A program made the translations under genes and the position numbers. Source: Paenibacillus pini JCM 16418 (lineage in GTDB: Bacteria > Bacillota > Bacilli > Paenibacillales > Paenibacillaceae). Taken from it: 64,000 nt of DNA. The stretch lies in the NCBI RefSeq assembly GCF_000576305.1, contig NZ_BAVZ01000012.1, positions 62,001 through 126,000 of the forward strand, written 5' to 3'. The notes under the pieces are model-generated. The model had not been told where the DNA came from. It was given only the letters and a program-made list of their open reading frames with translations, and did not search any database. Below are positions 38,183 through 47,132 of the stretch, piece by piece (positions within the stretch are counted from its first letter, which is position 1; each line of letters starts with the position of its first letter).

Positions 38183-38449
38183 TTAAGTTTGACGACGAGG
38201 ATGTGTGATTTTACCTTCTTTATCTGTATCATTCTTTTTGGGAATAAGACGTGCATCTGTTCGACCTTCAACATGCGTATCATAAGACAGTTCGCTAAGC
38301 TTCCATTCGGTAACACCCATTACGGGATCCGCCGGAAAAGTCTGGCCTCTGTGTAACGTTTCCGTGCCACCCCATTCATTCGTATATATCCCGTCAGACT
38401 CAACTTCTTCATGGGATAAAGGTAGCATTCGTTTATCTTCATGTTCCAT
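38183..38449 (-). CDS. Small YjzC-like hypothetical protein
   Basis: 88 residues from MEHEDKRML at 38449, preceded by GAAGGAG. The middle reads SDGIYTNEWGGTETLHRGQTF and ends FPADPV...TEWKL, resembling the short YjzC-like family (Gly-x-Tyr, then a Leu-x-x-Gly, Phe-Pro and a late Trp). The C-terminus is highly charged (KKNDTDKEGK). No membrane segment. The function of the family is unknown, and the family match is tentative. Confidence 0.6.
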   Translation of the reverse strand: MEHEDKRMLPLSHEEVESDGIYTNEWGGTETLHRGQTFPADPVMGVTEWKLSELSYDTHVEGRTDARLIPKKNDTDKEGKITHPRRQT

Positions 38450-38553
38450 ACATAATCTCCTTCGCTCAAGATGTATATAGAAGACAGGGTGAATTGCTTT
38501 CTTCTCCCTCTTAATGTTCCCTGAGCAAAAGCCGCTTATCCAGTTTTTAAGAA

Positions 38554-39576
38554 TCATTCGAGTGCATTCAGAATATACTGCTGCAATAAAGGACGCGGAT
38601 TCTTCCAGCGGCTCACACGGCTGTCCGCGGTAAATACGACAACGGTATCCGATTTCGGGAAAAGGTAAATTTGCTGGCCCCCATGCCCGTGTGCGCATGC
38701 GAATGGTTGACCGTTCATTTTACCATTCCACCATTGAAACCCGTAATCACCGTATGCCGGATATCCTTCAATATGTGAAGTTAGGGCTTGTTCCAGCCAA
38801 GCTTCAGGTATAACCTGTTTTCCTTGCCAGACTCCACCTTGGAGGCAGCATAAGCCGAATTTGGCCATATCACGAGATGTTAGAAAAAGTCCGATATGAC
38901 CCATACTATGTCCTTCAGGACTAGGTGTCCAAGCAGCGTAATCGATGCCAAGCGGCCCAAAGAGATGCTCACGTGCATAACTGAAAGCATCCAGACCGCA
39001 GCATTCCGTAAGAAGGGCAGAAATTAGATGTGAATCTACGCTCCGGTATTGAAAAGTTCCTACGTTATCCTGTACAACGGGAAGGGACAATGCGTAAGAA
39101 AGCCAATTTTTACTGCGGTGAAAACGATGAATTAGCGGTTCCCCAAGCTTATTACCCGTCTGCCATTCTAAACCCGTGGTCATGGTTAGTAAGCGGCGCA
39201 AAGTAAGGGTTTCCTGTAAGAGTGGATCTGTTTTGCGTGTCGTATATTTACTAAGTACAGCAAGCACCTGATCATCTAATGCGGGAAGTTCATTACGCTC
39301 CACTGCGATACCCGCCAAAATGGATGTGAAGCTTTTGGTGGCTGAACGCAAATCATTCAATTTTTCTCGCTCATGTCCATTGTAATAACGCTCAAAGATT
39401 AATTTACCGCCTCTCACGATTAGAAAGCTATGCATTTTGGGATAATGTTTTAAAATGTGATGATGGGTCATGTCAAAAGCTTCAGAATGCATATGATCTG
39501 TATGGTCTTGCATATCGGCTGTCATGCTCGGTATACGAAGTGAGGGAGAAGCCATCAGAAGAAGAGGGTCTTTCAT
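38554..39576 (-). CDS. Serine hydrolase, beta-lactamase (class C/PBP-like) family
   Basis: 340 residues without a signal peptide. The active-site SxxK reads SATKSFTS, the second YxN-type motif is in FQYRSVDSHLISALL, and a HGHGG stretch replaces the KTG motif near the C-terminus (ACAHGHGGQQIYLFP). These features fit the EstB/6-aminohexanoate-dimer hydrolase-like branch, not a true beta-lactamase. Likely a cytoplasmic esterase or amidase with an unknown substrate. Confidence 0.85.
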   Translation of the reverse strand: MKDPLLLMASPSLRIPSMTADMQDHTDHMHSEAFDMTHHHILKHYPKMHSFLIVRGGKLIFERYYNGHEREKLNDLRSATKSFTSILAGIAVERNELPALDDQVLAVLSKYTTRKTDPLLQETLTLRRLLTMTTGLEWQTGNKLGEPLIHRFHRSKNWLSYALSLPVVQDNVGTFQYRSVDSHLISALLTECCGLDAFSYAREHLFGPLGIDYAAWTPSPEGHSMGHIGLFLTSRDMAKFGLCCLQGGVWQGKQVIPEAWLEQALTSHIEGYPAYGDYGFQWWNGKMNGQPFACAHGHGGQQIYLFPKSDTVVVFTADSRVSRWKNPRPLLQQYILNALE

Positions 39577-39930
39577 GGAAATCTCCTTTCATAAATAAGT
39601 TAATATTTAAGTATCACGTGCATGAAGGTTATTTATGATTTTACCCCAATGAAGCTATCGCAAATAAGATAATTTCAATTATGCAAAAAAAGTTATCACA
39701 GACATTTTTTTGAAAGGCTGAATTCGATCAGTGAGTATGTTATACTAGAAGAAATGATTCATTTTTTACTACTTAGGGTATGTATAATGTCAGACACCTT
39801 AAGTGGTAGCCGGGGTCTTTTAACCCACCTACAACTGCAAACGACTACTACTTCATGATGTCAGGTAAGATCTTTTCGGCAATTCTCTTAACTGGAGCAA
39901 TCCATACGAGTGTTTTGGGAGGGAACGATC
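39577..39930. other. Intergenic region between divergent genes
   Basis: 354 bp without an open frame I can support. It should hold the promoters of the serine hydrolase (leftward) and the 62-residue gene (rightward). TTATACT near 39740 and TATAAT near 39784 are possible -10 boxes, but neither has a convincing -35 at 17 bp. Confidence 0.45.
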
Positions 39931-40119
39931 ATGGCAACAAAAGGTCACAACGAAGTTAAAGAAAGTCTGCGGGAGATGACACGGATTTTCCGGCCCAAAG
40001 ATCCGAAGAAATTTGTTAAGGAATACGTCCGGAAATATCATATTATGGGAGGATACGAAGAGGAATTAACCTCGGTTGTAGAACATGAATTGGGACGGAT
40101 GAATTCATCTGTTTCATAA
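39931..40119 (+). CDS. Small hypothetical protein, 62 aa
   Basis: MATKGHNEVKESLREMTR is followed by a basic and helical body with KFVKEYVRKYHIMGGYEEEL. It starts at 39931 behind GGGAGGGAACG, better than the in-frame codon at 39910. No membrane segment. The strong start signal, own terminator and helical charged content suggest a real, perhaps abundant small protein. Family unknown. Confidence 0.7.
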   Translation: MATKGHNEVKESLREMTRIFRPKDPKKFVKEYVRKYHIMGGYEEELTSVVEHELGRMNSSVS

Positions 40120-40215
40120 ACGGCTGCTTTATATAAACGAGGCCGTATTCACTCATTGAATTCAAGTCAGCATTTGATTAGATGGAGCTGCTTGCTTCAA
40201 TCTATCTAGTATATG

Positions 40216-40258
40216 CCGTATTTTGCGAGGTTTTTTCTCTGCAGAATACGGTTTTTTT
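40216..40258 (+). terminator. Terminator after small 62-aa gene
   Basis: CCGTATT at 40216-40222 pairs with AATACGG at 40245-40251 with an extended TTGC/GCAG region, followed by seven T. Confidence 0.9.
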
Positions 40259-40315
40259 GTGTTTTCAAGCATATAGTATAGCGTTATGGGAGTTCAGCTT
40301 AGAGGAGGATGTAGC

Positions 40316-41068
40316 TTGGACATGATCCTGAAGAGCAAAGAAGAAATTGAATATATGCGTGAAGCGGGCCTGATTCTTGCGGCATGTCATCAATACGTTG
40401 CTCAAATTATAAAACCAGGAGTAACTACAATGGCAGTTAACGAAGCTGTAGAGATGTTTCTAGAACAACATGGAGCAACTGCTGAACAGAAAGGGTACCG
40501 AGGGTATCCCTATGCAACGTGCGCATCGGTGAACGAACTCGTATGTCATGGCTTTCCGACAGAAGTTCCACTTCAGGAAGGCGATATCGTTACGATTGAT
40601 ATTGTCGTGAATAAAAACGGTTGGTTAGCTGACTCCGGATGGAGCTACGGTATAGGTGAAATAAACAAGACGCTGAAGAGGCTACTTAAGCACACAGAGA
40701 AGGCACTATACAAAGGCATCGAACAGGCATTACCCGGCAATACATTAGGCGATATTGGTCATGCCGTAGAGAAGGTGGCTCGTAGAAAAGATTATGGCAT
40801 CGTTCGGCCACTTGTGGGTCATGGGATCGGTCGCGTCATTCATGAGCCGCCCGACGTTCCGAGTTATGGTAAGAGAAAAGAAGGTTTGAAGTTGGAAGAA
40901 GGAATGGTCATCACGATTGAACCTATTTTCACTCTAGGTCCTTCGGGAGCGGTATTGTGGGATGATGATGGGTGGGGAGTACGTAGCGCGGATGGCACCT
41001 TTGGAGCACAATTTGAACATACCATAGCTATTACAAAAGATGGTCCTTACATTTTAACCGAAATATAA
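40316..41068 (+). CDS. map: Methionine aminopeptidase, type I
   Basis: About 250 residues. The five metal ligands of MetAP are visible in order: Asp in VTIDIVVNKNG, Asp in WLADSGWSYG, His in GHGIGRVIHE, Glu in VITIEPIF, and Glu in AQFEHTIAI. It removes the initiator Met from nascent proteins in the cytoplasm. I take TTG at 40316, seven bases after AGGAGG, as the start; ATG at 40322 is the alternative. This is a stand-alone copy, not the ribosomal-operon map, so it may be a second paralogue. Confidence 0.92.
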   Translation: MDMILKSKEEIEYMREAGLILAACHQYVAQIIKPGVTTMAVNEAVEMFLEQHGATAEQKGYRGYPYATCASVNELVCHGFPTEVPLQEGDIVTIDIVVNKNGWLADSGWSYGIGEINKTLKRLLKHTEKALYKGIEQALPGNTLGDIGHAVEKVARRKDYGIVRPLVGHGIGRVIHEPPDVPSYGKRKEGLKLEEGMVITIEPIFTLGPSGAVLWDDDGWGVRSADGTFGAQFEHTIAITKDGPYILTEI

Positions 41069-41086
41069 ATAGTAACAAATGGAATT

Positions 41087-41110
41087 AGAGCCATAAGGGC
41101 TCTTTTTTTG
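41087..41110 (+). terminator. Terminator after map
   Basis: AGAGCC at 41087-41092 pairs with GGGCTCT at 41097-41103, followed by a T run. Confidence 0.9.
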
Positions 41111-41309
41111 TTGGAATTTGACGATTCAAATTCATTATATGAGGTAAAAATGAATGTAAGAAGTCAAACTTGGGTATACGTAAAGGGAAACATCTGGTTG
41201 CATAGGAAGAGTTTCAAGAGAGCGGTAAGGGCATTGAAACCGATTACAAACCCTTGTGCGGCGGGCATTTAGAGACTTTTCGAACAATTTGTGAACTAGG
41301 TCAGAAACA

Positions 41310-41338
41310 TTGACAAAATAGTACCTTAAACTTATATT
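41310..41338 (+). promoter_or_regulatory. Sigma-A promoter of the cytochrome oxidase operon
   Basis: TTGACA at 41310-41315 and TATATT at 41333-41338 with a 17-bp spacer, about 115 bp before ctaC. The rest of the 342-bp gap back to map shows no gene. Confidence 0.8.
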
Positions 41339-41452
41339 TAATAGGTGATTGTTTTAATTGACAGTAGTAAATCTTCCGTGTTCGTGCAGGTATGTAGCCA
41401 TTGAATGTGCTTTCTGTGGCGCCTGTGAAAATGTAAAAAGTGGGGTAGATCA

Positions 41453-42496
41453 ATGATGAAACGGTGGCAGGCAGTAAAGCGACTTCTTCCCTTGCTCGCA
41501 GTATTTTCTCTGCTTTTGGCCGGATGTGGCCGCGAGGACTTGTCGGTATTAAGACCGCAGGGGCCAGTGGCAGAAGGACAATTTGGGTTAATGAAGCTGG
41601 CAATCTCGATCATGGTTGTTGTCTTACTGATCGTGTTTGCAATAACGGCGTACGTACTGGTCAAGTTCCGCAGAAGAGCGGGCCAATCAGGTGTACCTGA
41701 ACAAGTGGAAGGTAATTTCAAATTAGAGATTATTTGGACTGTTATTCCACTGATTTTAGTTATTGTGCTTGCGGTTCCAACCGTACAGCAGGTTTTTGCT
41801 TTTGGTGATGATCATTTTAATGACAAGGACGCTGTACAGGTAAAGGTGACCTCTCACCAATACTGGTGGGAATTTGAATATCCACAATATGGCGTTAAGA
41901 CAGCTCAGGATCTAATCATCCCAGTTAAGAAGAAAATTGCATTTGAACTTAAGACAGCAGACGTTCTTCACTCATTCTGGGTACCGTCACTGTCAGGTAA
42001 GATGGATACTAACCCGGACGGAACGCTGAATAAGTTCAGCTTTAGTGCGGACAAGGAAGGCGTGTTCCGTGGTAAATGTGCGGAATTGTGCGGGCCTTCT
42101 CATGGATTCATGGAATTCAAAGTTAAATCTGTAAGTGAAGCTTCCTTTGACAAGTGGGTAACAGCTATGAAAGCTCCTGCTGTTTTACCGGAAGATGCAG
42201 CTCTTGCTGAAGTATTCAAGAAGCAATGTTTGTCTTGTCATGCTGTAGGTGACCAAGGCGGCCCTGTGGCTCCAAACCTTACAGGTATCGGTTCACGTGA
42301 ATCGGTAGCCAGTATCTTGTTAAATGAAGGTCAAGAGGGCGGAAAGCCAGTTAAGGAAAACTTGAAGACATGGCTCGATGATCCGCAAGCTGTGAAACCA
42401 GGCAATAAAATGCCTTCACCGAAGGATCTTGGTCTGACGGATGAACAAATCGATGGCATTGCCGATTACTTGGCTAACTACAAATTGAATTACTAA
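41453..42496 (+). CDS. ctaC: Cytochrome c oxidase subunit II with fused cytochrome c (caa3 type)
   Basis: 347 residues. Lipoprotein signal peptide with LLAGC at about residues 22-26. Two transmembrane helices anchor the periplasm-facing cupredoxin. The CuA ligands are in CAELCGPSHGFMEF (two Cys, His, Met) with an upstream His in VLHSFWVPSLSG. A C-terminal cytochrome c domain has the haem motif CLSCH and a Met ligand near NKMPSP. The fused haem domain marks a caa3 oxidase that takes electrons directly from cytochrome c. First gene of ctaC-D-E-F. Confidence 0.96.
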   Translation: MMKRWQAVKRLLPLLAVFSLLLAGCGREDLSVLRPQGPVAEGQFGLMKLAISIMVVVLLIVFAITAYVLVKFRRRAGQSGVPEQVEGNFKLEIIWTVIPLILVIVLAVPTVQQVFAFGDDHFNDKDAVQVKVTSHQYWWEFEYPQYGVKTAQDLIIPVKKKIAFELKTADVLHSFWVPSLSGKMDTNPDGTLNKFSFSADKEGVFRGKCAELCGPSHGFMEFKVKSVSEASFDKWVTAMKAPAVLPEDAALAEVFKKQCLSCHAVGDQGGPVAPNLTGIGSRESVASILLNEGQEGGKPVKENLKTWLDDPQAVKPGNKMPSPKDLGLTDEQIDGIADYLANYKLNY

Positions 42497-42532
42497 GCAA
42501 CAGCAAGATTCTTATTAGAGGGGGTACCAACC

Positions 42533-44422
42533 TTGGCTCATGCACATAGTGTCAAGCGCCATAAGGGCTTAATGGACTGGTTAACAACTGTTGACCATAA
42601 AAAAATAGGCATCCTTTATTTATTGGCAGGCGGCTTGTTTTTCGGCATCGGCGGAATTGAGGCACTACTCATTCGTCTTCAATTAATTAAGCCAATGAAC
42701 GATTTAGTATCCGCACAAACGTTTAACGAACTTATTACTATGCACGGAACAACGATGATCTTCCTTGGTGTAATGCCAGTCATCTTTGCATTGATGAATG
42801 CGGTTATTCCATTGCAAATCGGTGCTCGTGACGTCGCGTTTCCTTTCCTGAATTCCTTGGGATTCTGGACATTCCTGTTCGGTGGTATTCTGCTCAACCT
42901 TAGCTGGGTTATGGGCGGCGCACCAGATGCCGGATGGACATCCTATACGCCATTGTCTACCAATACGTATAGCACAACACACGGTGTTGACTTTTATACA
43001 ATCGGGCTTCAGATAGCCGGTTTAGGTACCCTCATCGGGGGCATTAACTTCTTGGCGACGATCATTACGATGCGTGCACCAGGAATGTCCTTCATGCGTA
43101 TGCCGATGTTTACGTGGACTGCTTTCATTACGTCCGCAATGATTTTGTTTGCTTTCCCTGCCATTACGGTAGGGTTGGTATTGCTTACATTTGACCGGAT
43201 ACTGGGAGCGAATTTCTTTGAAGTCGCAAACGGTGGTAGCCCTGTCCTTTGGCAGCATATCTTCTGGATCTTCGGTCACCCGGAAGTTTACATCTTGATC
43301 TTGCCAGCATTCGGTGTTATTTCCGAAGTTATTCCGACATTTGCTCGCAAACGTCTTTTCGGTTACAGCTCCATGGTATTTGCAACCATTCTGATTGCCT
43401 TCTTGGGCTTCATGGTTTGGGCGCATCACATGTTTACAACGGGTTTAGGACCTGTAGCAAACGCGCTGTTCTCCATTTCAACGATGTTGATCGCTGTACC
43501 GACGGGTATCAAAATCTTTAACTGGCTCTTCACAATGTGGGGCGGTCAAGTACGATTTACTGCAGCAAACTTGTTTGCAATTGGGTTCATTCCTACATTT
43601 GTAATGGGTGGGGTTACCGGTGTCATGCTGGCTTCTGCTCCTGCTGACTACCAGTTCCATGATACTTACTTTGTTGTAGCGCATTTCCACTATGTAATTG
43701 TTGGTGGTCTTGTATTCGGTCTCTTCGCAGGTCTTCACTACTGGTGGCCTAAGATGTTCGGTCGTGTACTTAATGAAACGATTGGTAAATGGGAATTCTG
43801 GTTGTTTGCGATCGGTTTCCATTTAACATTCTTCGTACAGCATTTCCTTGGACTTATGGGTATGCAGCGTCGTATCTTTACGTATCTGCCAAACCAAGGT
43901 TTTGATACATTAAACTTGGTAAGTACTGTCGGAGCATTCTTAATGGGTGTTGGCGTTCTTCTGTTCTTGTTCAACACCATTCTTACTGCGACGAAGCCTA
44001 AGGGCGTTGCTAATGACCCTTGGGAAGATGGTCGTACATTGGAGTGGACAATTGCTTCTCCTCCAGCAGAATACAACTTCAAACAAATTCCACTTGTTCG
44101 CGGAATTGATGCTTATTGGAAAGAGAAGATGGCTGGTAATAAGGAAATGACTCCGGCAGAACCACTTGGCCCTATTCATATGCCTTCACCAACAATTTTA
44201 CCTTTCGTTATGTCAGTCGGAATTTTCATTGCAGGATTGGGTATGATGTTTAGTAAAGAACATTTCTCTAACTCCTTCATGAGCTTGATCTTTAACAACT
44301 GGATTGTTGTTATTATTGGTCTTCTGATTACATTTGGTTCGATGCTGCTTCGCTCGCTCTTTGACGATCATGGCTGGCACATTGAAGTAGAAGAGCTGGA
44401 AGAAGAGGGGGTAAAAGCATGA
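42533..44422 (+). CDS. ctaD: Cytochrome c oxidase subunit I
   Basis: 629 residues, about 12-14 helices. TTG start behind AGAGGGGG. Haem and CuB ligands: His in ELITMHGTTMIFLG, His-Tyr crosslink region FWIFGHPEVYILILPAFG, the His pair in WAHHMFTTG, and HFHYVIVGG for haem a and a3. Proton-channel residues sit in HDTYFVVAHFHYV. It is the catalytic core that reduces oxygen to water and pumps protons. The stop overlaps the ctaE start (ATGA). Confidence 0.97.
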   Translation: MAHAHSVKRHKGLMDWLTTVDHKKIGILYLLAGGLFFGIGGIEALLIRLQLIKPMNDLVSAQTFNELITMHGTTMIFLGVMPVIFALMNAVIPLQIGARDVAFPFLNSLGFWTFLFGGILLNLSWVMGGAPDAGWTSYTPLSTNTYSTTHGVDFYTIGLQIAGLGTLIGGINFLATIITMRAPGMSFMRMPMFTWTAFITSAMILFAFPAITVGLVLLTFDRILGANFFEVANGGSPVLWQHIFWIFGHPEVYILILPAFGVISEVIPTFARKRLFGYSSMVFATILIAFLGFMVWAHHMFTTGLGPVANALFSISTMLIAVPTGIKIFNWLFTMWGGQVRFTAANLFAIGFIPTFVMGGVTGVMLASAPADYQFHDTYFVVAHFHYVIVGGLVFGLFAGLHYWWPKMFGRVLNETIGKWEFWLFAIGFHLTFFVQHFLGLMGMQRRIFTYLPNQGFDTLNLVSTVGAFLMGVGVLLFLFNTILTATKPKGVANDPWEDGRTLEWTIASPPAEYNFKQIPLVRGIDAYWKEKMAGNKEMTPAEPLGPIHMPSPTILPFVMSVGIFIAGLGMMFSKEHFSNSFMSLIFNNWIVVIIGLLITFGSMLLRSLFDDHGWHIEVEELEEEGVKA

Positions 44423-45042
44423 CATCGCACGCAGAAACGGTAAATGGCGAATTGCCACACGAGCCGGAGAAGGCGACGCTGGAAGGCCGCAATAAGATCC
44501 TTAGCTTTTGGCTCTTCCTAGGTGGAGAGGCTGTGCTATTCGGAACTCTCTTCGCAACATTCTTGGCCCTTCGCAATCAGACCAATGATGGTCCGACTGC
44601 TAATGAATTGTTCCAACTGCCAATGACGGCAGCAGCTACCTTGATTCTCCTCGTGAGTAGTTTGACCAGTGTATTCGCTATTCAAGCGATGCACAAACAT
44701 AAAGTTGCTGCTCTGAGAGTATGGTTAATGGTTACTGTTGTTTTGGGTCTTGGATTCCTTGGACTAGAAATTTATGAATTTGCTGAATATGTTACGGCTG
44801 AGAAATTCGGCATGACCACGAGTGCATTCAGCTCCGCGTTCTATACGCTAGTTGGATTCCACGGAGCTCACGTAGCTTTCGGGGTATTGTGGATTTCAGT
44901 TCTGATTGGTCAGCTTTATAAAAAAGGTTTAACGGTCGTGACTGCGCCAAAGGTTTATGTGTCCGCTATGTATTGGCACTTTATCGACGTCGTATGGGTA
45001 TTCATCTTTACGGTCGTGTACCTTCTTGGAAAGGTGGGCTAA
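44419..45042 (+). CDS. ctaE: Cytochrome c oxidase subunit III
   Basis: 207 residues with five membrane helices, short as in Bacillus caa3 oxidases. Conserved stretches are FWLFLGGEAVLFGTLFATFL, the acidic LGLEIYEF, GFHGAHVAFG and YWHFIDVVWVFIFTVVYL. It overlaps ctaD by four bases and stabilises the catalytic core. Confidence 0.96.
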   Translation: MTSHAETVNGELPHEPEKATLEGRNKILSFWLFLGGEAVLFGTLFATFLALRNQTNDGPTANELFQLPMTAAATLILLVSSLTSVFAIQAMHKHKVAALRVWLMVTVVLGLGFLGLEIYEFAEYVTAEKFGMTTSAFSSAFYTLVGFHGAHVAFGVLWISVLIGQLYKKGLTVVTAPKVYVSAMYWHFIDVVWVFIFTVVYLLGKVG

Positions 45043-45045
45043 AAT

Positions 45046-45366
45046 ATGTCTGTAGATCAACATGCAGATCATGATGTAATCAAACATCGTCATCGTTCAG
45101 AAGGACCTCAGAAGCATATTATTGTGTTCATCTTCTCCATCATCCTTACGGTCATTGCTTTTGCAACTGTAGCGGCTGGGGGAGTTAACGCAACATTCAC
45201 CGTCATTTTACTGTTGATCATGGCAATCCTTCAGGTTTTTATGCAATTGGGTTACTGGATGCATTTGAAGGATAAAGGGCATTTAATGCCTATACTCTTT
45301 ATGATTTTCGGATTCTTCGTAGCTGGTACAGCAGTCATAATGGCTCTATACTGGGTTTGGTGGTAA
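45046..45366 (+). CDS. ctaF: Cytochrome c oxidase subunit IV
   Basis: 106 residues with three membrane helices, starting three bases after ctaE. The conserved FMQLGYWMHLKDKGH is characteristic of the prokaryotic COX4 family. It assists assembly and stability of the oxidase. A strong hairpin follows. Confidence 0.94.
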   Translation: MSVDQHADHDVIKHRHRSEGPQKHIIVFIFSIILTVIAFATVAAGGVNATFTVILLLIMAILQVFMQLGYWMHLKDKGHLMPILFMIFGFFVAGTAVIMALYWVWW

Positions 45367-45371
45367 AATAG

Positions 45372-45404
45372 AAAAAGAGGCGGGCACTTGCCCCCTCTTT
45401 TTTT
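45372..45404 (+). terminator. Terminator between ctaF and ctaG
   Basis: AAAAAGAGG at 45372-45380 pairs with CCTCTTTTT, with an inner GGGC/GCCC, followed by T residues. Partial read-through to ctaG is possible. Confidence 0.88.
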
Positions 45405-45464
45405 CAATAAAGGCGACATGTCACAATTTGGACAGAATTTCGCCCAGTGGGAGGAGAGTTCAAC

Positions 45465-46382
45465 ATGCTGGGGTTAGAATATTTTAGCTTTGCAGAATTA
45501 TTCAGTCCTTTATTTTTGGCGTTCATGCTGATTGTTACTGCTGGATACTTTGTGATTATCGGACCACTCAGCGACAGGTTTGAAGGAGCGGAGCCAGTTT
45601 CAGTTGGCAAAAAGATTATGTTCGTCAGCGGTATGTTCTTCCTGTACTTGGCTCAGGGTGGGCCAGTCAGCCTGCTAGGGCATATGATGTTCACGTTCCA
45701 TATGTTTTCGATGGCATTATCGTATTTGGTTGCTCCACCATTACTTATGATGGGGATGCCAGCATGGTTGTGGCGTGCAATCTTGAAGGTTAATCCGTTT
45801 AAGAAGATGGGATTCTTAGCGAAGCCCATCGTAGCGGCCGTTGTGTTTAATGGTTTGTTCTCGTTTTATCACATTCCGGCTATTCACGATTACGTCATGC
45901 TGCATTTCATGATTCATCGTTTGTACTATCTGGTATTGTTTATCGCCGCGATACTCATGTGGTGGACACTGATCAATCCGCTTCCAGAACGTCATCAAGC
46001 AACGGGTCTTGCGAAGATCGGATTTATCTTTATCAACATGGTGCTTTTAACACCAGCTTGTGGATTGATTATTTTCTCCACTCAGCCGATGTATGCCACG
46101 TACAGTGATCCGAAAGTTTGGGCGGAAGCAATGGGTTATTGTCTTTCCGGAGATCCTTCGGCTTTGCTTAAATCCTTTGGTGGACCAACGTTCTTTAATT
46201 TGATGAGCACGAAGGTGGATCAACAGGTTGGTGGTATTGTTATGAAGTTTATTCAGGAGTTTATTTTTGCCTCCATGCTGGCGGTCGTCTTCTTCCGTTG
46301 GTATAAGTCTGAAAACCAGGATGAGGACGATGACATCAATTCATCTGTCGATATCCCGGAACATTCTTTGAATCGAGCTTAG
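45465..46382 (+). CDS. ctaG: Cytochrome c oxidase assembly factor CtaG
   Basis: 305 residues with about seven helices. Conserved histidines of the CtaG_cox family include LGHMMFTFHMFSMALSYLV and FYHIPAIHDYVMLHFMIHR. It is needed in Bacillus for the CuA or CuB site of caa3 oxidase. ATG at 45465 follows GGGAGGAG; an in-frame GTG at 45447 overlaps that site. The tail is acidic and cytoplasmic. Confidence 0.95.
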   Translation: MLGLEYFSFAELFSPLFLAFMLIVTAGYFVIIGPLSDRFEGAEPVSVGKKIMFVSGMFFLYLAQGGPVSLLGHMMFTFHMFSMALSYLVAPPLLMMGMPAWLWRAILKVNPFKKMGFLAKPIVAAVVFNGLFSFYHIPAIHDYVMLHFMIHRLYYLVLFIAAILMWWTLINPLPERHQATGLAKIGFIFINMVLLTPACGLIIFSTQPMYATYSDPKVWAEAMGYCLSGDPSALLKSFGGPTFFNLMSTKVDQQVGGIVMKFIQEFIFASMLAVVFFRWYKSENQDEDDDINSSVDIPEHSLNRA

Positions 46383-46409
46383 AAGATAATAGCTTTAAGG
46401 AGGATATTC

Positions 46410-46874
46410 ATGGATTTATATATGCTGATGCCGACGATCAGCACCTCGTTTATTGTAATCAGTGCAATACTGGTAGCAATTGGTTGGGTACTTATTATTC
46501 AAGGCAAAAGAGATGCTCATAAGAAGGTCATGATCAGTGGCGCTATCGCAGCGCTACTATTCTTCCTGATTTATACATCTAGAACGATTTTCGTAGGTAA
46601 CACATCATGGGGTGGATCAGATGATATGAAGACGTATTATCAAATCTTCCTGATCTTCCATATCATCTTAGCAACAGTCGCGGCTGTATTTGGAATAACG
46701 ACACTCGTACTTGCTTTTAAAGAGAAATTCTCTAAGCACCGTAAATGGGGCCGTGTAACAGCAACCATTTGGTTCTTTACGGCTATTACGGGAGTGGCGG
46801 TATATGTACTTCTATATATCCTATATCCGGGTGGTCATACTAAACCCGTATGGGAAGTTATTCTTGGAGTATAA
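46410..46874 (+). CDS. ctaM: CtaM/DUF420 oxidase assembly membrane protein
   Basis: 154 residues with four membrane segments. DUF420 features: MPTISTSFIVISAILVAIGW, the RDAHKKVMISG histidine-lysine patch, FHIILATVA and KHRKWGRVTATIWFFTAITG. Members (YozB, CtaM) are required for haem-copper oxidase function. The gene follows ctaG by 27 bp, so it fits the same assembly role. Confidence 0.9.
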   Translation: MDLYMLMPTISTSFIVISAILVAIGWVLIIQGKRDAHKKVMISGAIAALLFFLIYTSRTIFVGNTSWGGSDDMKTYYQIFLIFHIILATVAAVFGITTLVLAFKEKFSKHRKWGRVTATIWFFTAITGVAVYVLLYILYPGGHTKPVWEVILGV

Positions 46875-46920
46875 TGGACAACCCGAATGAGTGAAGATGA
46901 CTCATAATAATGGAGAATTA

Positions 46921-46954
46921 AGCCTTTCAGCATTTAAGCTGAAAGGCTTTTTTT
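46921..46954 (+). terminator. Terminator after ctaM
   Basis: AGCCTTTCAG at 46921-46930 pairs perfectly with CTGAAAGGCT, followed by seven T. Confidence 0.95.
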
Positions 46955-47132
46955 GTTAGCAGTATGTTTGTTTAAAAATAAATAAGACAAGCAAGACACG
47001 GGATGCTAGTTTTATTGTTCATAAGCCAAAATATTTGGGTAATGAATACCATAACTATAGATATGACAGATAACTATTGGGGTACTTCTTACGTTTATAA
47101 TTGTATACATCATACGAAGGTCTGAGGGGATT

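Noticed and set aside
38554..39576. True beta-lactamase
   Set aside because: There is no signal peptide and the KTG motif is replaced by a HGHGG stretch, so it fits an esterase-like serine hydrolase better.
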